NCBI GenBank assembly: GCA_012270065.1
Contig: JAAXJB010000084.1
Span: 88,768-131,980 of the forward strand
Reading direction: 5' to 3'
Length of the DNA stretch: 43,213 nt
Source: Rubripirellula sp.
Lineage (GTDB): Bacteria > Planctomycetota > Planctomycetia > Pirellulales > Pirellulaceae
Below are positions 1 through 8,394 of the stretch, piece after piece. The notes beneath the pieces were generated by a model. It was not told the origin of the DNA and made no database searches. It saw only the letters and a list, made by a program, of their open reading frames with translations. Within the stretch, counting starts at the first letter, position 1. The number at the start of each line of letters is the position of its first letter. Made by a program: the position numbers and the translations under genes.

Positions 1-2
1 TG

Positions 3-155
3 CGTCCAGCGGATCGTCAAATACTGCTCCTGCGGATGCAAGGGTTTACTCTCAGTGAAATCAGTGAGCAAACTCCGTTTAGTTGCCGCACAGTTGCGCG
101 TCGACTGCGCACCATGCGAAAGCACCTTGCAGGCCTTTTGTTTGAAAATGAGTAG
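3..155 (+). CDS. C-terminal end of an ECF-type RNA polymerase sigma factor (partial)
   Basis: An open frame enters from the left edge and gives 50 residues before a TAG at 153-155. They read like sigma-70 region 4: a helix around RQILLLRMQGFTLSEIS, a turn, then a recognition helix around SCRTVARRLRTMRKHL. In ECF sigma factors this helix-turn-helix binds the -35 element. The RRLRTMRKHL tail resembles planctomycete ECF factors that are often linked to protein kinases, but the subgroup cannot be fixed without regions 2 and 3, which lie outside the window. The gene is cut by the window edge, not broken. A longer frame at 55-327 overlaps it in another phase and has no recognisable content. Confidence 0.75.
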   Translation, partial: RPADRQILLLRMQGFTLSEISEQTPFSCRTVARRLRTMRKHLAGLLFENE

Positions 156-538
156 TTTTGACCGGTCAGCGTTCTGGCCTCGACATGATCCGGCGTTTTT
201 AATCCGACATTTTGATGTTTTCCAAGTGCTTCAGAATCTGGAGTCAGCGTCTCTTCTGACTCTGGTCAGGGCCGGCGTCAATGGATTTGTCAATGATGGC
301 TTCCGTCCCAGTGGCGTGGCCCTGTGAGTCGTATGGTGGCCGGGTTGCGGGTTCCATATCACCGCTATGAAAAACTCCCAGACGGATTTCTGGTTCGTCA
401 TTGACGGCTGCACAGTGTTTTTCTGAATTTGGAACTGATGGTAAACAGATGTCAAATGGGGTATCTTCTGTGCGGCCGACTAGACTTTCGGGCCTTTATC
501 ATCACTTCGTTTCACATATGAAATTTGAGAGTTTGCTT
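156..538. other. Intergenic region upstream of the small cytochrome gene
   Basis: About 380 bases follow the sigma factor stop. The open frames here (for example 231-455 minus) have no recognisable protein character. A TTGACG near 399-404 followed 17 bases later by TGAATT is a weak candidate promoter for the cytochrome gene. No clear terminator hairpin with a T-run is visible. Confidence 0.4.
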
Positions 539-910
539 ATGTATCTAAGACTAGCTGCCGTTGTACCAGCGGTTCTCATCATGCTTTGCATGGTCGCTTT
601 ACCGACAATCGCTGCGGATGATGACTCGGCAAAGTACAGTACGAAGGACATCATGAAGAAAGCATTCAAAGGCCCCTTGCTGAAGAAGGTAGCGGGCGGG
701 GGTGCGTCTGATGCCGAGAAAAAACAATTGCACTCGATGTTGGTCGCTCTCAGCAAGAACAAACCCAAGAAGGGTGACGCTGAAAGTTGGACCAAATTGA
801 CGGGTGCCTTGGTGAAGGCCAGTGAAGCAGCAGTGAAAGGCGACTCAAACGCGGGTCAGGCTTTGAAAAAAGCTGCGAACTGCAAGGCCTGTCACAACAA
901 TCACAAGTAG
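539..910 (+). CDS. Small exported c-type cytochrome, class II-like
   Basis: A 123-residue protein with a hydrophobic signal peptide (about residues 1-25, ending in an ALPTIAA-like cleavage region), then a Lys-rich helical domain. It ends in CKACHNNHK, a single CxxCH haem-attachment motif four residues from the C-terminus. C-terminal placement and the CxxCH-x2-x-K/R pattern are known from class II cytochromes (c', c556), which form four-helix bundles in the periplasm. I chose the ATG at 539 because a GAGAG lies about 6 bases upstream and the resulting signal peptide is compact; an in-frame ATG at 518 adds seven residues. Electron transfer or ligand binding is inferred from the family and the partner is unknown. 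Other exported haem proteins in the window are at 18706 and 37234, but they are not adjacent. Confidence 0.8.
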   Translation: MYLRLAAVVPAVLIMLCMVALPTIAADDDSAKYSTKDIMKKAFKGPLLKKVAGGGASDAEKKQLHSMLVALSKNKPKKGDAESWTKLTGALVKASEAAVKGDSNAGQALKKAANCKACHNNHK

Positions 911-1102
911 TGACTCGCTTTGGCAGATGTTTCTGACAATGGTCGCGTCGAACGGTTGATTGTTGAGATCATCGTGCGACGCGACTAGCGGATCAAATTG
1001 GCCATGCACACCCGTGCGGTTTGTCGCTTGTGTTCGGGTAAAGACCCGAAGTGCCTCGCATGCAGAGAAGTAGCACTGTCCGACATCTTCTGGAATATGC
1101 TA

Positions 1103-1282
1103 ATGAGCGATCAGAGCAAGGTTGAAGCGAGAAAAACTGATGACGTATGTCATCGCGGGGCAGAGGGCAGCCGTGTCTGTCCGGTATGTCTTGGGCAGAC
1201 ACTGATTGAGATTCGCGGGAAGCTGCAGTGTGAGAGATGTCACACGATCTGTGAGACCTGCTGCGAGGGTGGCCGCGGTTAA
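1103..1282 (+). CDS. Small cysteine-rich zinc-ribbon protein, function unknown
   Basis: A 59-residue protein with a hydrophilic N-terminus and a C-terminal half rich in Cys: CPVC at 26-29, CERC at 43-46 and a CETCCEGG tail at 50-57. Two CxxC pairs separated by 13 residues look like a zinc ribbon; the extra CxxCC could bind metal or form disulfides. I recall similar short proteins ending in CHTICETCCEGG from planctomycetes, but cannot check this. The ATG at 1103 has a GGA about 8 bases upstream. The frame stays open to a TTG at 998 and an ATG at 1004, and that extension contains another CxxC-x6-CxxC pattern, so a longer protein with two metal sites is possible. No signal peptide is visible in the short form. 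The function may be nucleic-acid or protein binding, but this is only inferred. Confidence 0.6.
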   Translation: MSDQSKVEARKTDDVCHRGAEGSRVCPVCLGQTLIEIRGKLQCERCHTICETCCEGGRG

Positions 1283-1373
1283 GTGGATGCGGGATCGTGC
1301 AGGACATGATCGCAGTCGCACCGCCTTTTGGCATTTACAGTCTGAGCTGCAGCAACCGCGTTGGTAAAGCCGA

Positions 1374-2264
1374 TCAGGCCTGAAGGTACTCGGTCAGGTT
1401 GCGTTTCGGGAGTGGGAGACGCAGGATTGGCGCAAATTCTGTGGTGTCGCTGTCCACTTTTTCGAAAGACTCTGTCAGTGCAGTTTTCGGATTGCCGGTG
1501 AGCCTTTCATAGCCAGCGATGAACATCTCGTATTCATCCCAACCATCATCGCTGCACGAGGGAAGAAGTGAAGCGAGTGCCACACATGCAGGACCACTTT
1601 TTTCAGGGCCAGACTCAAGTAATTCATCGAGTTTTGTATGCTGTGCAATGAGTGCAACGAATTCTTCGGGGAGGTTCCATTGCTGAGCCAGCATCGCTGA
1701 TGCGTCCGCGTGATCCCAACCGAATATCTCCTTTTCCAGACCACTCAGACGCCGGCCTTCTTCAGCACGTCGAGTGACGAGCACCTCGTATTGCTCGGGT
1801 AGTTCTTTGAGAAGAAGAGGGATTGCCATGTCCTGCAACAAGGCTCCGGCAAACAGATCCTCGGCGTTCTTGAGTTGCATGTTCCGACCAAGTTCACGCG
1901 CAAATAAAGCACGACGGAGAGAATCTTGCCAAAGGGCTTTCAGATCGAAAGGACCGAACTTGGGATTTGGCATCACGCTGAATACAGCGTTCCAAAGTGC
2001 GAAGTTGGTGACAGCACGCGTTCCGACAAGTGTGAGCCCCTGCTGAACGCTCATGATTTCTCTGCTGAAACCAAAGTAGGAACTGTTGACGAATTTCAGC
2101 ACCTGACCCATCAGCCCAGGATCCGCCTCGATTGGTTTTGTGAATTCGGCAGGTCCTGAATCAGGATTCTGGGAGAGTTGCAGCAAGGTGATGGCGCTGT
2201 GAGGCAGCGCTGGGAGCACCTCTGCGTGAAAAACATCTGCCAGATGGGTTGCGGTTGTTGTCAT
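1374..2264 (-). CDS. HDOD domain protein
   Basis: A 296-residue protein that is almost entirely an HDOD domain, the HD-related output domain of bacterial signalling. Visible signatures include an N-terminal LPHSAITLLQLSQNPDSG, the helix EADPGLMGQVLKFVNSSYFG and the SVQQGLTLVGTRAV segment typical of HDOD proteins. A WDHADASAMLAQQWNLPE segment near the end of the domain corresponds to the region with HD-like residues. HDOD proteins usually lack the full metal site of HD phosphohydrolases and act in regulatory or two-component signalling. No receiver or GGDEF domain is fused here. The start at 2264 is chosen over the ATG at 2288 because an AGGTGG lies directly upstream (2269-2274). The gene stands alone, divergent from the membrane protein at 2613. 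Confidence 0.85.
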   Translation of the reverse strand: MTTTATHLADVFHAEVLPALPHSAITLLQLSQNPDSGPAEFTKPIEADPGLMGQVLKFVNSSYFGFSREIMSVQQGLTLVGTRAVTNFALWNAVFSVMPNPKFGPFDLKALWQDSLRRALFARELGRNMQLKNAEDLFAGALLQDMAIPLLLKELPEQYEVLVTRRAEEGRRLSGLEKEIFGWDHADASAMLAQQWNLPEEFVALIAQHTKLDELLESGPEKSGPACVALASLLPSCSDDGWDEYEMFIAGYERLTGNPKTALTESFEKVDSDTTEFAPILRLPLPKRNLTEYLQA

Positions 2265-2612
2265 GTGTCCACCTGCAGGAAGTGTCATGTCATCCGTGCG
2301 ATTATCTACTGTTCCGCGGCCGCATGGTCATAGCGAACCGTTGTCTGAACCTTAGCTTGTGAGAGTCGCCGATTTCGTGCTTTTCTGAACTTAAATGAAC
2401 CACTCTTGAAACCCCGGTCCGGTTTTGAGGATTGCCGTGACCAAGGTGTTGTCTTGAGGCATCATGAATCCCTGGTGCGTGATGCAAAAATGCAACGTCT
2501 GTGAGTCCGCAGGGATCTGCGATTTTTTTTAAGTGCATGTCAGCTAGTTACTTGCGTCGCAGCCTTCGGTTTTATTGCCGAGTTGGACCGAGACGTGCAT
2601 ACCAGCCCCTTC
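2265..2612. other. Divergent intergenic region
   Basis: About 350 bases separate the HDOD gene from the rightward membrane-protein gene, so promoters for both should lie here. I see no convincing -35/-10 pair. A T-run at about 2523-2530 has no strong hairpin before it. A 78-codon minus-strand frame (2302-2538) has no protein-like features. Confidence 0.35.
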
Positions 2613-3233
2613 ATGAAGTTTTTTTACCTGTGTCCCGATGATCGTGACTGGCTTAAACGCTGGCTGATGAAGCACGGAATCCTGTTGCTTCTGATTCTCT
2701 GTTTTTGGGTCATCCTGCACGCCTGGCCGAAAGTTGAATTGCCGAACGCTGGGGCTGGTGATTCCAGCAACACAGCCATGTCAGGTACCGTGGTTTCCTC
2801 GAGAACAACGATGCCCCCGAGTGCGATCCGCAAACAGCAGGATCAAGCCAGGGTGTGGATTCCGGATGGACAACAGTCAGTTCAATTGGTGACGCTGCCT
2901 CTGGGCACGGTTCATGCATCAGAGTTCCAGAGTGCAGGGCCAAGCTTGGGTGGGGAGCCGTTCCGCGTCGCAGGTGCAGTGGTTGCCGTGCAGCCAAGAG
3001 GTTGGCGACGAACCCGAGACGGTTGGGAAAACTCGACAACATGGGGTACGTCATTGGCGTCTCTGGGGGACATCGTCCGCCAGCAGCAGGAACGTGAACC
3101 CGGATGGGTGAAGGCTCTGCTTGCTGGTGTGCGCAGCATCCCACCGTGGGCATATGCCATGTTTCAAATTCTGGCCATCACTTGCATTCTGCTTTTTGAG
3201 CGACGGGCAACGTATCACCCAGGCAGCGAGTGA
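2613..3233 (+). CDS. Hypothetical protein with two predicted membrane helices
   Basis: I do not recognise the family. The 206-residue protein has a hydrophobic helix near the N-terminus (about residues 20-37, HGILLLLILCFWVILHAW) and a second near the C-terminus (about 177-196, around AYAMFQILAITCILLF). Between them is a roughly 140-residue polar region rich in Ser, Gln, Arg and Trp that probably lies outside the membrane. This suggests a hairpin topology with both ends in the cytoplasm, but this is only inferred. The ATG at 2613 is used; an in-frame TTG at 2583 adds ten residues and cannot be excluded, since neither has a good Shine-Dalgarno site. The gene converges on the secreted-protein gene at 3276-4160, with 42 bases between stops. 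Confidence 0.6.
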   Translation: MKFFYLCPDDRDWLKRWLMKHGILLLLILCFWVILHAWPKVELPNAGAGDSSNTAMSGTVVSSRTTMPPSAIRKQQDQARVWIPDGQQSVQLVTLPLGTVHASEFQSAGPSLGGEPFRVAGAVVAVQPRGWRRTRDGWENSTTWGTSLASLGDIVRQQQEREPGWVKALLAGVRSIPPWAYAMFQILAITCILLFERRATYHPGSE

Positions 3234-3275
3234 TCACAGACAATCCCCGATGAAACCATCTCGCTCGCCAGACGT

Positions 3276-4160
3276 TCAGCGGCGTGCTGTTTTGGGAATT
3301 CCATCCACCAGTTTCTCACTGAATCGAGCTCGATATTCCATGAGGCTGTTCGCACCCTGAAAGCCAACAATCGTCTCATCCCAGTCAAGTTGTTTACTGA
3401 GCATATAACCATTGTCGACGTCAAAGCGTATCTCACCATTGCTCATTTGTTGAACGACTTGAGCACGAACTGATTCTTCATTCAGTGGTGTCAATGGTTG
3501 GCTTCGAACCGACAGTGTTGCCACCCCAGTCTTGACTTTTTTCAGTGTGTAAAGCTCGCGTATCTTGATGATCTTGATTTCACCGTTGTCAGTTCTCGCT
3601 TTTACATCCCGTGGGATCGACCATGATTCACCCACCGCGATCGGCTGTTCCGGAAAAGCGACTGCCAGCGTTCCCATGCCCAAAGAAGCCTTGCTGCCGA
3701 TATTGTTTTCCCGACCGGTTTCTTCACCACGAGCTGAGATCGTGATGGTCGAAATCGTTGATCCGATCTGGTCCGAAACTCGCTTGAAGAGTGCTGGAGG
3801 TTTTTCACCACTGCTGCTATCCCAGCGAATCTCTTCAGAATCGCCTTGCTGCTGGGTCATCTCAACGGCATCGACAACATGATCAAATGTCATTCCTTCT
3901 TCATTCGTTGATTTGATGGCCCAGTGTCGCTGGCTGATGGTGTGGACCTGGGAAATTTCTTCCGCACCACGTATTCGGGTTTTGGTTTTGGCGACATGCG
4001 TGACTTCGTAATGCAGGTCCTCACCAGCATTGAGGTCGTAACGCAGCAGGTACTTGGAGACTTCGTCCCCACTTTTTGTACCGTTCGCTTCAGGAGCCTG
4101 TCCAAATGCAGACGTGCATAGGATGCTTAAGATAGCTGCATGGAAAATCAGACGGTTCAC
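3276..4160 (-). CDS. Secreted protein of unknown function
   Basis: A 294-residue protein with a clear signal peptide (MNRLIFHAAILSILCTSAFG, cleavage near residue 20) and then a mostly beta-type, hydrophilic chain without cysteines in the mature part. Phrases such as YDLNAGEDLHYEVTHVAKTK, IAVGESWSIP and GEIRFDVDNGYMLSKQLDW resemble planctomycete exported proteins of the DUF6263-like type, but I am not sure of the family. The GTG at 4160 is chosen because AGGGAG lies 9 bases upstream and because it places the signal peptide at the very N-terminus; the upstream TTG at 4184 would put charged residues before it. No catalytic motif is seen. It lies 111 bases downstream of nadK on the same strand and could be read from the same transcript. 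Confidence 0.65.
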   Translation of the reverse strand: MNRLIFHAAILSILCTSAFGQAPEANGTKSGDEVSKYLLRYDLNAGEDLHYEVTHVAKTKTRIRGAEEISQVHTISQRHWAIKSTNEEGMTFDHVVDAVEMTQQQGDSEEIRWDSSSGEKPPALFKRVSDQIGSTISTITISARGEETGRENNIGSKASLGMGTLAVAFPEQPIAVGESWSIPRDVKARTDNGEIKIIKIRELYTLKKVKTGVATLSVRSQPLTPLNEESVRAQVVQQMSNGEIRFDVDNGYMLSKQLDWDETIVGFQGANSLMEYRARFSEKLVDGIPKTARR

Positions 4161-4271
4161 GATTGCGGTCTCCCTACGCGCCAAACGAGATATGTTTCAC
4201 GGCTAGAAAACTTGGCAGATCGTTCCTCTGAAAGCAAGAGAGAATGTCGCTTCGTGTTTTTCGCAAGACGT

Positions 4272-5165
4272 TTACTGTGGTGATCGTTTGACCGAAACCG
4301 ACCCACCCCAGCCCAGTTTATCGCGTAGAGCACGATAGTCGTCATGTCCGCTTACTGCTAGCATTTGGAAGGTTTGCTGTGCGCGTTCAATTCGAACACG
4401 GTCACCCGCCAGGAGACGGCTCAGGATTCGTCCATCGACCACAATGCTTGTGGATTCGTTGGGTTCAGAAACGGTGAGCTCGAGCGTGGTATCTGCTGAA
4501 TCGACGAGTGGACGGTACGTCAACGTGTGTGGACTGATCGGAGAAATCACAATGGCTTGAAGCTGTCGCCTCAGAATAGGACCGCCGGCCGAAAGATTAT
4601 GTGCTGTGGATCCAATCGGCGTGGCAACGATCAAACCGTCACAGCGATAACGCGTAGCCAGAGCACCGTCTGCGTAAAGATCAATGTCGAGTATGCGGTA
4701 CGGCGGGCCACCCAGCACTGCGACTTCATTCAGTGCGAGTTGTTGGGCGATCACACGTCCGTCTCGAATCAGAGAGGTTTGGAGCATGAGGTGGTCGATT
4801 ACCTCGAATTTTCCTTTCGACACCTCTGGCCAGACGTTGAGAAAATCGTCGGGCGACAAGGCGGCAAGGAAACCCAGTCGACCACAGTTGATGCCAAGGA
4901 CCGCCGACTGCTGAGCTCCCATCTGACGGGCAGTTTGCAGGATCGAGCCATCGCCACCCAGGACGATGACCAGGTCAGGTTTCCCCTGGGAAAAGTTGTA
5001 GCTGAAGCTGAGGTCTTCGGCCACGATTTCAGCATGTTCCGCGATTGCTGGTCGTAGTCTTTCCAATTCGGCACGTACAGTTTCACGACCTGGGACACCC
5101 ACAATCACCACCTTGGGCTTTTGTGTTTCACTGCGGCTGAGGGGGGGCGTCGTGTCAGAGGACAT
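4272..5165 (-). CDS. nadK: NAD kinase
   Basis: NAD kinase phosphorylates NAD+ to NADP+ in the cytoplasm. The 297-residue length fits the family. Key motifs are LGGDGSILQ (catalytic Asp near residue 72), LNEVAVLGG (the conserved NE dinucleotide) and GLIVATPIGSTAHNLSAGGP, equivalent to the usual TPTGSTAYSLSAGGP, with Ile and His replacing Thr and Tyr. The C-terminal SIVVDGR matches the usual VDG segment. The ATG at 5165 begins about 15 residues before the first beta-strand (KVVIVG). The frame is open to 5261, but that extension has no family character. It follows dxs on the same strand with a 219-base gap, so linkage to the isoprenoid genes is possible but not certain. Confidence 0.93.
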   Translation of the reverse strand: MSSDTTPPLSRSETQKPKVVIVGVPGRETVRAELERLRPAIAEHAEIVAEDLSFSYNFSQGKPDLVIVLGGDGSILQTARQMGAQQSAVLGINCGRLGFLAALSPDDFLNVWPEVSKGKFEVIDHLMLQTSLIRDGRVIAQQLALNEVAVLGGPPYRILDIDLYADGALATRYRCDGLIVATPIGSTAHNLSAGGPILRRQLQAIVISPISPHTLTYRPLVDSADTTLELTVSEPNESTSIVVDGRILSRLLAGDRVRIERAQQTFQMLAVSGHDDYRALRDKLGWGGSVSVKRSPQ

Positions 5166-5274
5166 GAGTTCAAGCTTCCAGTCTGCACCGGTGTTGTTTT
5201 TACAAGCCAAAGATTGCCTGTTGCCACAGCATACTGCAATCCCACTGCATCCGTGATGCAAACAGCCGTAATGA

Positions 5275-5290
5275 GCCTGAAGAATCAGGC
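5275..5290. other. Small hairpin between dxs and nadK
   Basis: GCCTGA-AGAA-TCAGGC forms a six-base-pair stem with a four-base loop in the 219-base gap between dxs and nadK. The TCAGG core recurs several times nearby (about 5317-5324 and 5369-5394). No T-run follows on either strand, so I do not call it an intrinsic terminator. It may be chance. Confidence 0.25.
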
Positions 5291-5384
5291 GCGTTCAGGT
5301 GGTTGCGGATGGAAAATCAGGCTTAAGGCGGAATGCTTGAGCGATTTGCTTTCTGTCCCCGTGGATCAGGCCGTTACCTGAGAA

Positions 5385-7319
5385 TCAGGTGGTTGATCGC
5401 AGTCCTGAGTCCATCATGTTGCGGCACTCCTGAACAATTTTTGGAACACTCAGTCCGTGTTGATCGAACAGGTCACCACGATCTCCATGCTCGATGAATT
5501 CATCTGGCAAGGCAAGAATGCGAATGAATCGGGTGTCGAGTTGTTGGGATACGGCTTGTTCGAGTAGAGCTGAGCCGAATCCACCCATTTTGGCTCCCTC
5601 TTCAAGGGTCACGACGAATTTGCCACCGGTCAAGGCTTGGCGAACCATTTCCGTGTCCATGGGTTTTACAAACCTCGCGTTGACAACCGACAAGTCGAGT
5701 TCGTCTTTGAGGATTTCGGCTGCTGCCAAAGCCTGTTCCAGTACTGCACCAAAGGCGATGATTGTTCCATCACTTCCCTCCCGGATGGTCTCGCTTTTTC
5801 CTATTTCGACTGGCGCGGCCTGATGTTCAAGTTGCAAAGCTGACGCTTTCGGGTAGCGGATGCTGCAGGGTTGATCATGGGCCAGTGCCGCACTGAGCAT
5901 TGGTTCAACTTCAGCCGCATAACCAGGTGCCATGCATACCATGTTGGGGAACAACCGCATGTATCCAACGTCAAAAAGCCCGTGGTGAGTTGGGCCGTCG
6001 GGGCCGGTCAATCCTGCCCGGTCGAGCATGAATACCACTGGTAGATTCTGTAATGCTACTTCCTGGAAAATCTGGTCGTAGCTGCGTTGCAGAAACGTGC
6101 TGTAAATATCAACGATGGGGCGAAGACCGGTTTTGCATTGTCCCGCCGCGAAGGCAACTGCGTGTGATTCGCAGATGCCGACATCAAAGAAACGGTCGGG
6201 AAATTCTTCGCGAAGAGGTTCCAGTTTATTGCCCTGGCACATCGCTGCGGTGATCACGGTAACACGTGAGTCCGAAGCCATTTGATGTCGGATGGCTTCA
6301 CGGGCATGCAGCGTGTAAGGGGGCAGGCCTTCACTCTTCTGGGTTATCGCCTTTCCGCCATCGTTTTTGAAAATGGGCGGAGTGTGAAAAAATACGGGAT
6401 CCTCGGCCGCTGGTTTATACCCATGTCCTTTTTCCGTGACGACGTGCAGGAGGACAGGGCCTTTGATCTCTTTTGCCATCCCCAGATATTTTCTGGTCAA
6501 GGTCGTGTCATGACCGTCAATCGGACCGAGATAGCGGATGTTCAATTCTTCGAACAACATGCCACCCAGTAGCCCAGCTTTCACGCCTTCTTTCATCTGG
6601 GCAAGAAAACGTTCGGTTGGGTCACCGAACATGGGAACGTGATCAAGAAGACGGACCACCTCACTCTTCAAGCCGGTATAGAACGGGTTGGATCTCAGAC
6701 GGTCCAGATAGCTTGCCACTGCCCCAACTCGGGGACAGATCGACATCTTGTTGTCATTGAGCACGATGGTGAGGTCGTCGCCCAGTTCACCCGCGTTGTT
6801 GAGAGCTTCAAAAACGATTCCACTGGGAAAGGCTCCATCGCCGATGACCGCAACGGTGTGACGTTCGCTCTGGCCGCCAAGAACATCTCCACTCCGCAAT
6901 CCGACAGCGGTACTGACACTGCAGCCAGCGTGCCCAGTCATGAACAGATCGTAAACACTTTCGCTGGGGTTGGGGTAACCCATCAGACCGCCGCTGGTAC
7001 GTATTCCAGCGAATTGTCCGTAACGTCCCGTGACCAGCTTATGCGGATAGACCTGATGTCCGGTATCCCAGATTAGTCGATCGGTGCGGAAATCAAATTC
7101 ACTGTGGAGCGCAAGACACAGTTCTACCACGCCCAGATTGGAGGCGAAGTGAGCTGTTCGCGTTGCTAGAAGATTGCAAAGCACATCGCGGATCTCAGCT
7201 GCGACCTGCTCCAGTTGTTGCGGGGTAAAGTCCCGCAAAGGAGTGGCGTCTTCGAGTCCTGCCAAGAGCGGATGCTCTCCCAAGGGATGGTGATCACCAT
7301 CGCTGAGTTCATTATTCAA
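5385..7319 (-). CDS. dxs: 1-deoxy-D-xylulose-5-phosphate synthase
   Basis: Dxs condenses pyruvate and glyceraldehyde 3-phosphate into DXP with thiamine diphosphate, the first step of the MEP isoprenoid pathway. The 644 residues fit the family. Visible markers are LIWDTGHQVYPHKLVTGR, the thiamine motif GDGAFPSG followed by a conserved ND in IVLNDNKMS, YLGPIDGHD, and the transketolase pyrimidine domain segment DRAGLTGPDGPTHHG. The usual GHSSTS segment reads GHAGCS, making it a somewhat divergent member. The start is a TTG at 7319 that overlaps the ispA stop as TTGA; GGAG about 9 bases upstream, inside ispA, supports it and suggests translational coupling. No nearby in-frame ATG offers an alternative. 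Confidence 0.95.
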   Translation of the reverse strand: MNNELSDGDHHPLGEHPLLAGLEDATPLRDFTPQQLEQVAAEIRDVLCNLLATRTAHFASNLGVVELCLALHSEFDFRTDRLIWDTGHQVYPHKLVTGRYGQFAGIRTSGGLMGYPNPSESVYDLFMTGHAGCSVSTAVGLRSGDVLGGQSERHTVAVIGDGAFPSGIVFEALNNAGELGDDLTIVLNDNKMSICPRVGAVASYLDRLRSNPFYTGLKSEVVRLLDHVPMFGDPTERFLAQMKEGVKAGLLGGMLFEELNIRYLGPIDGHDTTLTRKYLGMAKEIKGPVLLHVVTEKGHGYKPAAEDPVFFHTPPIFKNDGGKAITQKSEGLPPYTLHAREAIRHQMASDSRVTVITAAMCQGNKLEPLREEFPDRFFDVGICESHAVAFAAGQCKTGLRPIVDIYSTFLQRSYDQIFQEVALQNLPVVFMLDRAGLTGPDGPTHHGLFDVGYMRLFPNMVCMAPGYAAEVEPMLSAALAHDQPCSIRYPKASALQLEHQAAPVEIGKSETIREGSDGTIIAFGAVLEQALAAAEILKDELDLSVVNARFVKPMDTEMVRQALTGGKFVVTLEEGAKMGGFGSALLEQAVSQQLDTRFIRILALPDEFIEHGDRGDLFDQHGLSVPKIVQECRNMMDSGLRSTT

Positions 7320-8293
7320 TATGCTCGCTCCAGTACAAAATCGGCCAGTAGCCTCAGGCGTCGACCCGAACTCCCGAATTTATCGGCCTCACAGCGTGCG
7401 GACGCAATTAATTCCTGGGCCTTTTGGCGGGCGCCGCCCAAGCCCAGCAAGCCGGGGTAGGTCAATTTTCCCCGGTCAGCATCTTTTCCAGTCCGTTTCC
7501 CCAGTGTGCTTGCCTCCGCAGTGTAATCAAGCAGGTCGTCAACGACTTGAAAAGCCAAGCCGATGGAGGAGGCATAATTGGCGAGGGTGTCTCTTTGAGG
7601 CTTACTCGCGTCAACCATGATGGCTCCCAAATCGAGCGAGACAGAGAACAAGGCCCCGGTTTTCCGCCGGTGAATCGATTCCAGATGTGCTAGCCGAGGG
7701 TCATTGAGAATTTCAGTCCAGTCAAGTGTTTCGTCATGGCAACCCGCAACCGGCTGGACAGCTTGCCGAGTGGGGTCCAGCCGTTTTTCGGCAGAAAGAT
7801 CGTCTGCTTGCCCCCCAACCAATCGCGCAGGACCGGCGGCGCGGGAGAGAGCGTGGATGGCCGCGATTGCTTTCTCGGGAGATTGGATTTCTTTACTGAG
7901 ATGGTAAAAAGACTGGGTCAGTAAGCCGTCTCCGGCCAGAATTGCCGTGGCCTCATCAAATTTGACATGGACCGTGGGCCGACCTCTGCGCAGGTCATCG
8001 TCGTCCATCGCTGGCAGGTCGTCGTGAATCAGTGAATAGGCGTGGATCATTTCAACTGCGACTGCTGCTGGAATGGCGTGTTCCATTGATCCACCACAGC
8101 ACTCGGCCGCCATCAGTACCAGTGCTGGACGGAGCCGTTTCCCAGGGGCAAGGAGGGCATAGGTCATCGCCTCCCCGAGATTGGCTGGGCATCCGCTCCC
8201 AAAGTCGCATGCCTGCTTGAGAGCTTCTTCAATTCTTGGGCGAAGATCATCAAAGCCACAGTCGACCGATGCTTTTTTGGGTGGGGAAGACAT
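7316..8293 (-). CDS. ispA: Polyprenyl diphosphate synthase (farnesyl/geranylgeranyl type)
   Basis: A short-chain isoprenyl diphosphate synthase that adds IPP units to allylic diphosphates. The first Asp-rich motif DDLPAMDDDD is at residues 91-100, followed by RRGRPT; the second, DDLLD, is at 252-256, followed by the conserved GKRTGKD. The residues before the first motif (HAYSLIH) match bacterial IspA and CrtE, so the product could be C15 or C20; sequence alone does not settle this. At 325 residues it is longer than E. coli IspA, mainly through an insertion at about 168-200 between the GGQADDL segment and HRRKTGAL. It sits between xseB and dxs on the same strand, and its stop overlaps the dxs TTG start. 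Confidence 0.93.
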   Translation of the reverse strand: MSSPPKKASVDCGFDDLRPRIEEALKQACDFGSGCPANLGEAMTYALLAPGKRLRPALVLMAAECCGGSMEHAIPAAVAVEMIHAYSLIHDDLPAMDDDDLRRGRPTVHVKFDEATAILAGDGLLTQSFYHLSKEIQSPEKAIAAIHALSRAAGPARLVGGQADDLSAEKRLDPTRQAVQPVAGCHDETLDWTEILNDPRLAHLESIHRRKTGALFSVSLDLGAIMVDASKPQRDTLANYASSIGLAFQVVDDLLDYTAEASTLGKRTGKDADRGKLTYPGLLGLGGARQKAQELIASARCEADKFGSSGRRLRLLADFVLERAY

Positions 8294-8394
8294 CTGGCGG
8301 GCTTCGATCAGGGCGTTGGCTGAAAAATGATCAGACTGGGAATCAATCAGACCGGTGAGGCAAAGCGGAATTCCACGTCTCTTACACCCAGAGT

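Noticed and set aside
55-327. 90-codon plus-strand frame overlapping the sigma factor end
   Set aside because: It overlaps the clearly recognisable sigma region 4 frame in another phase and has no family-like content.
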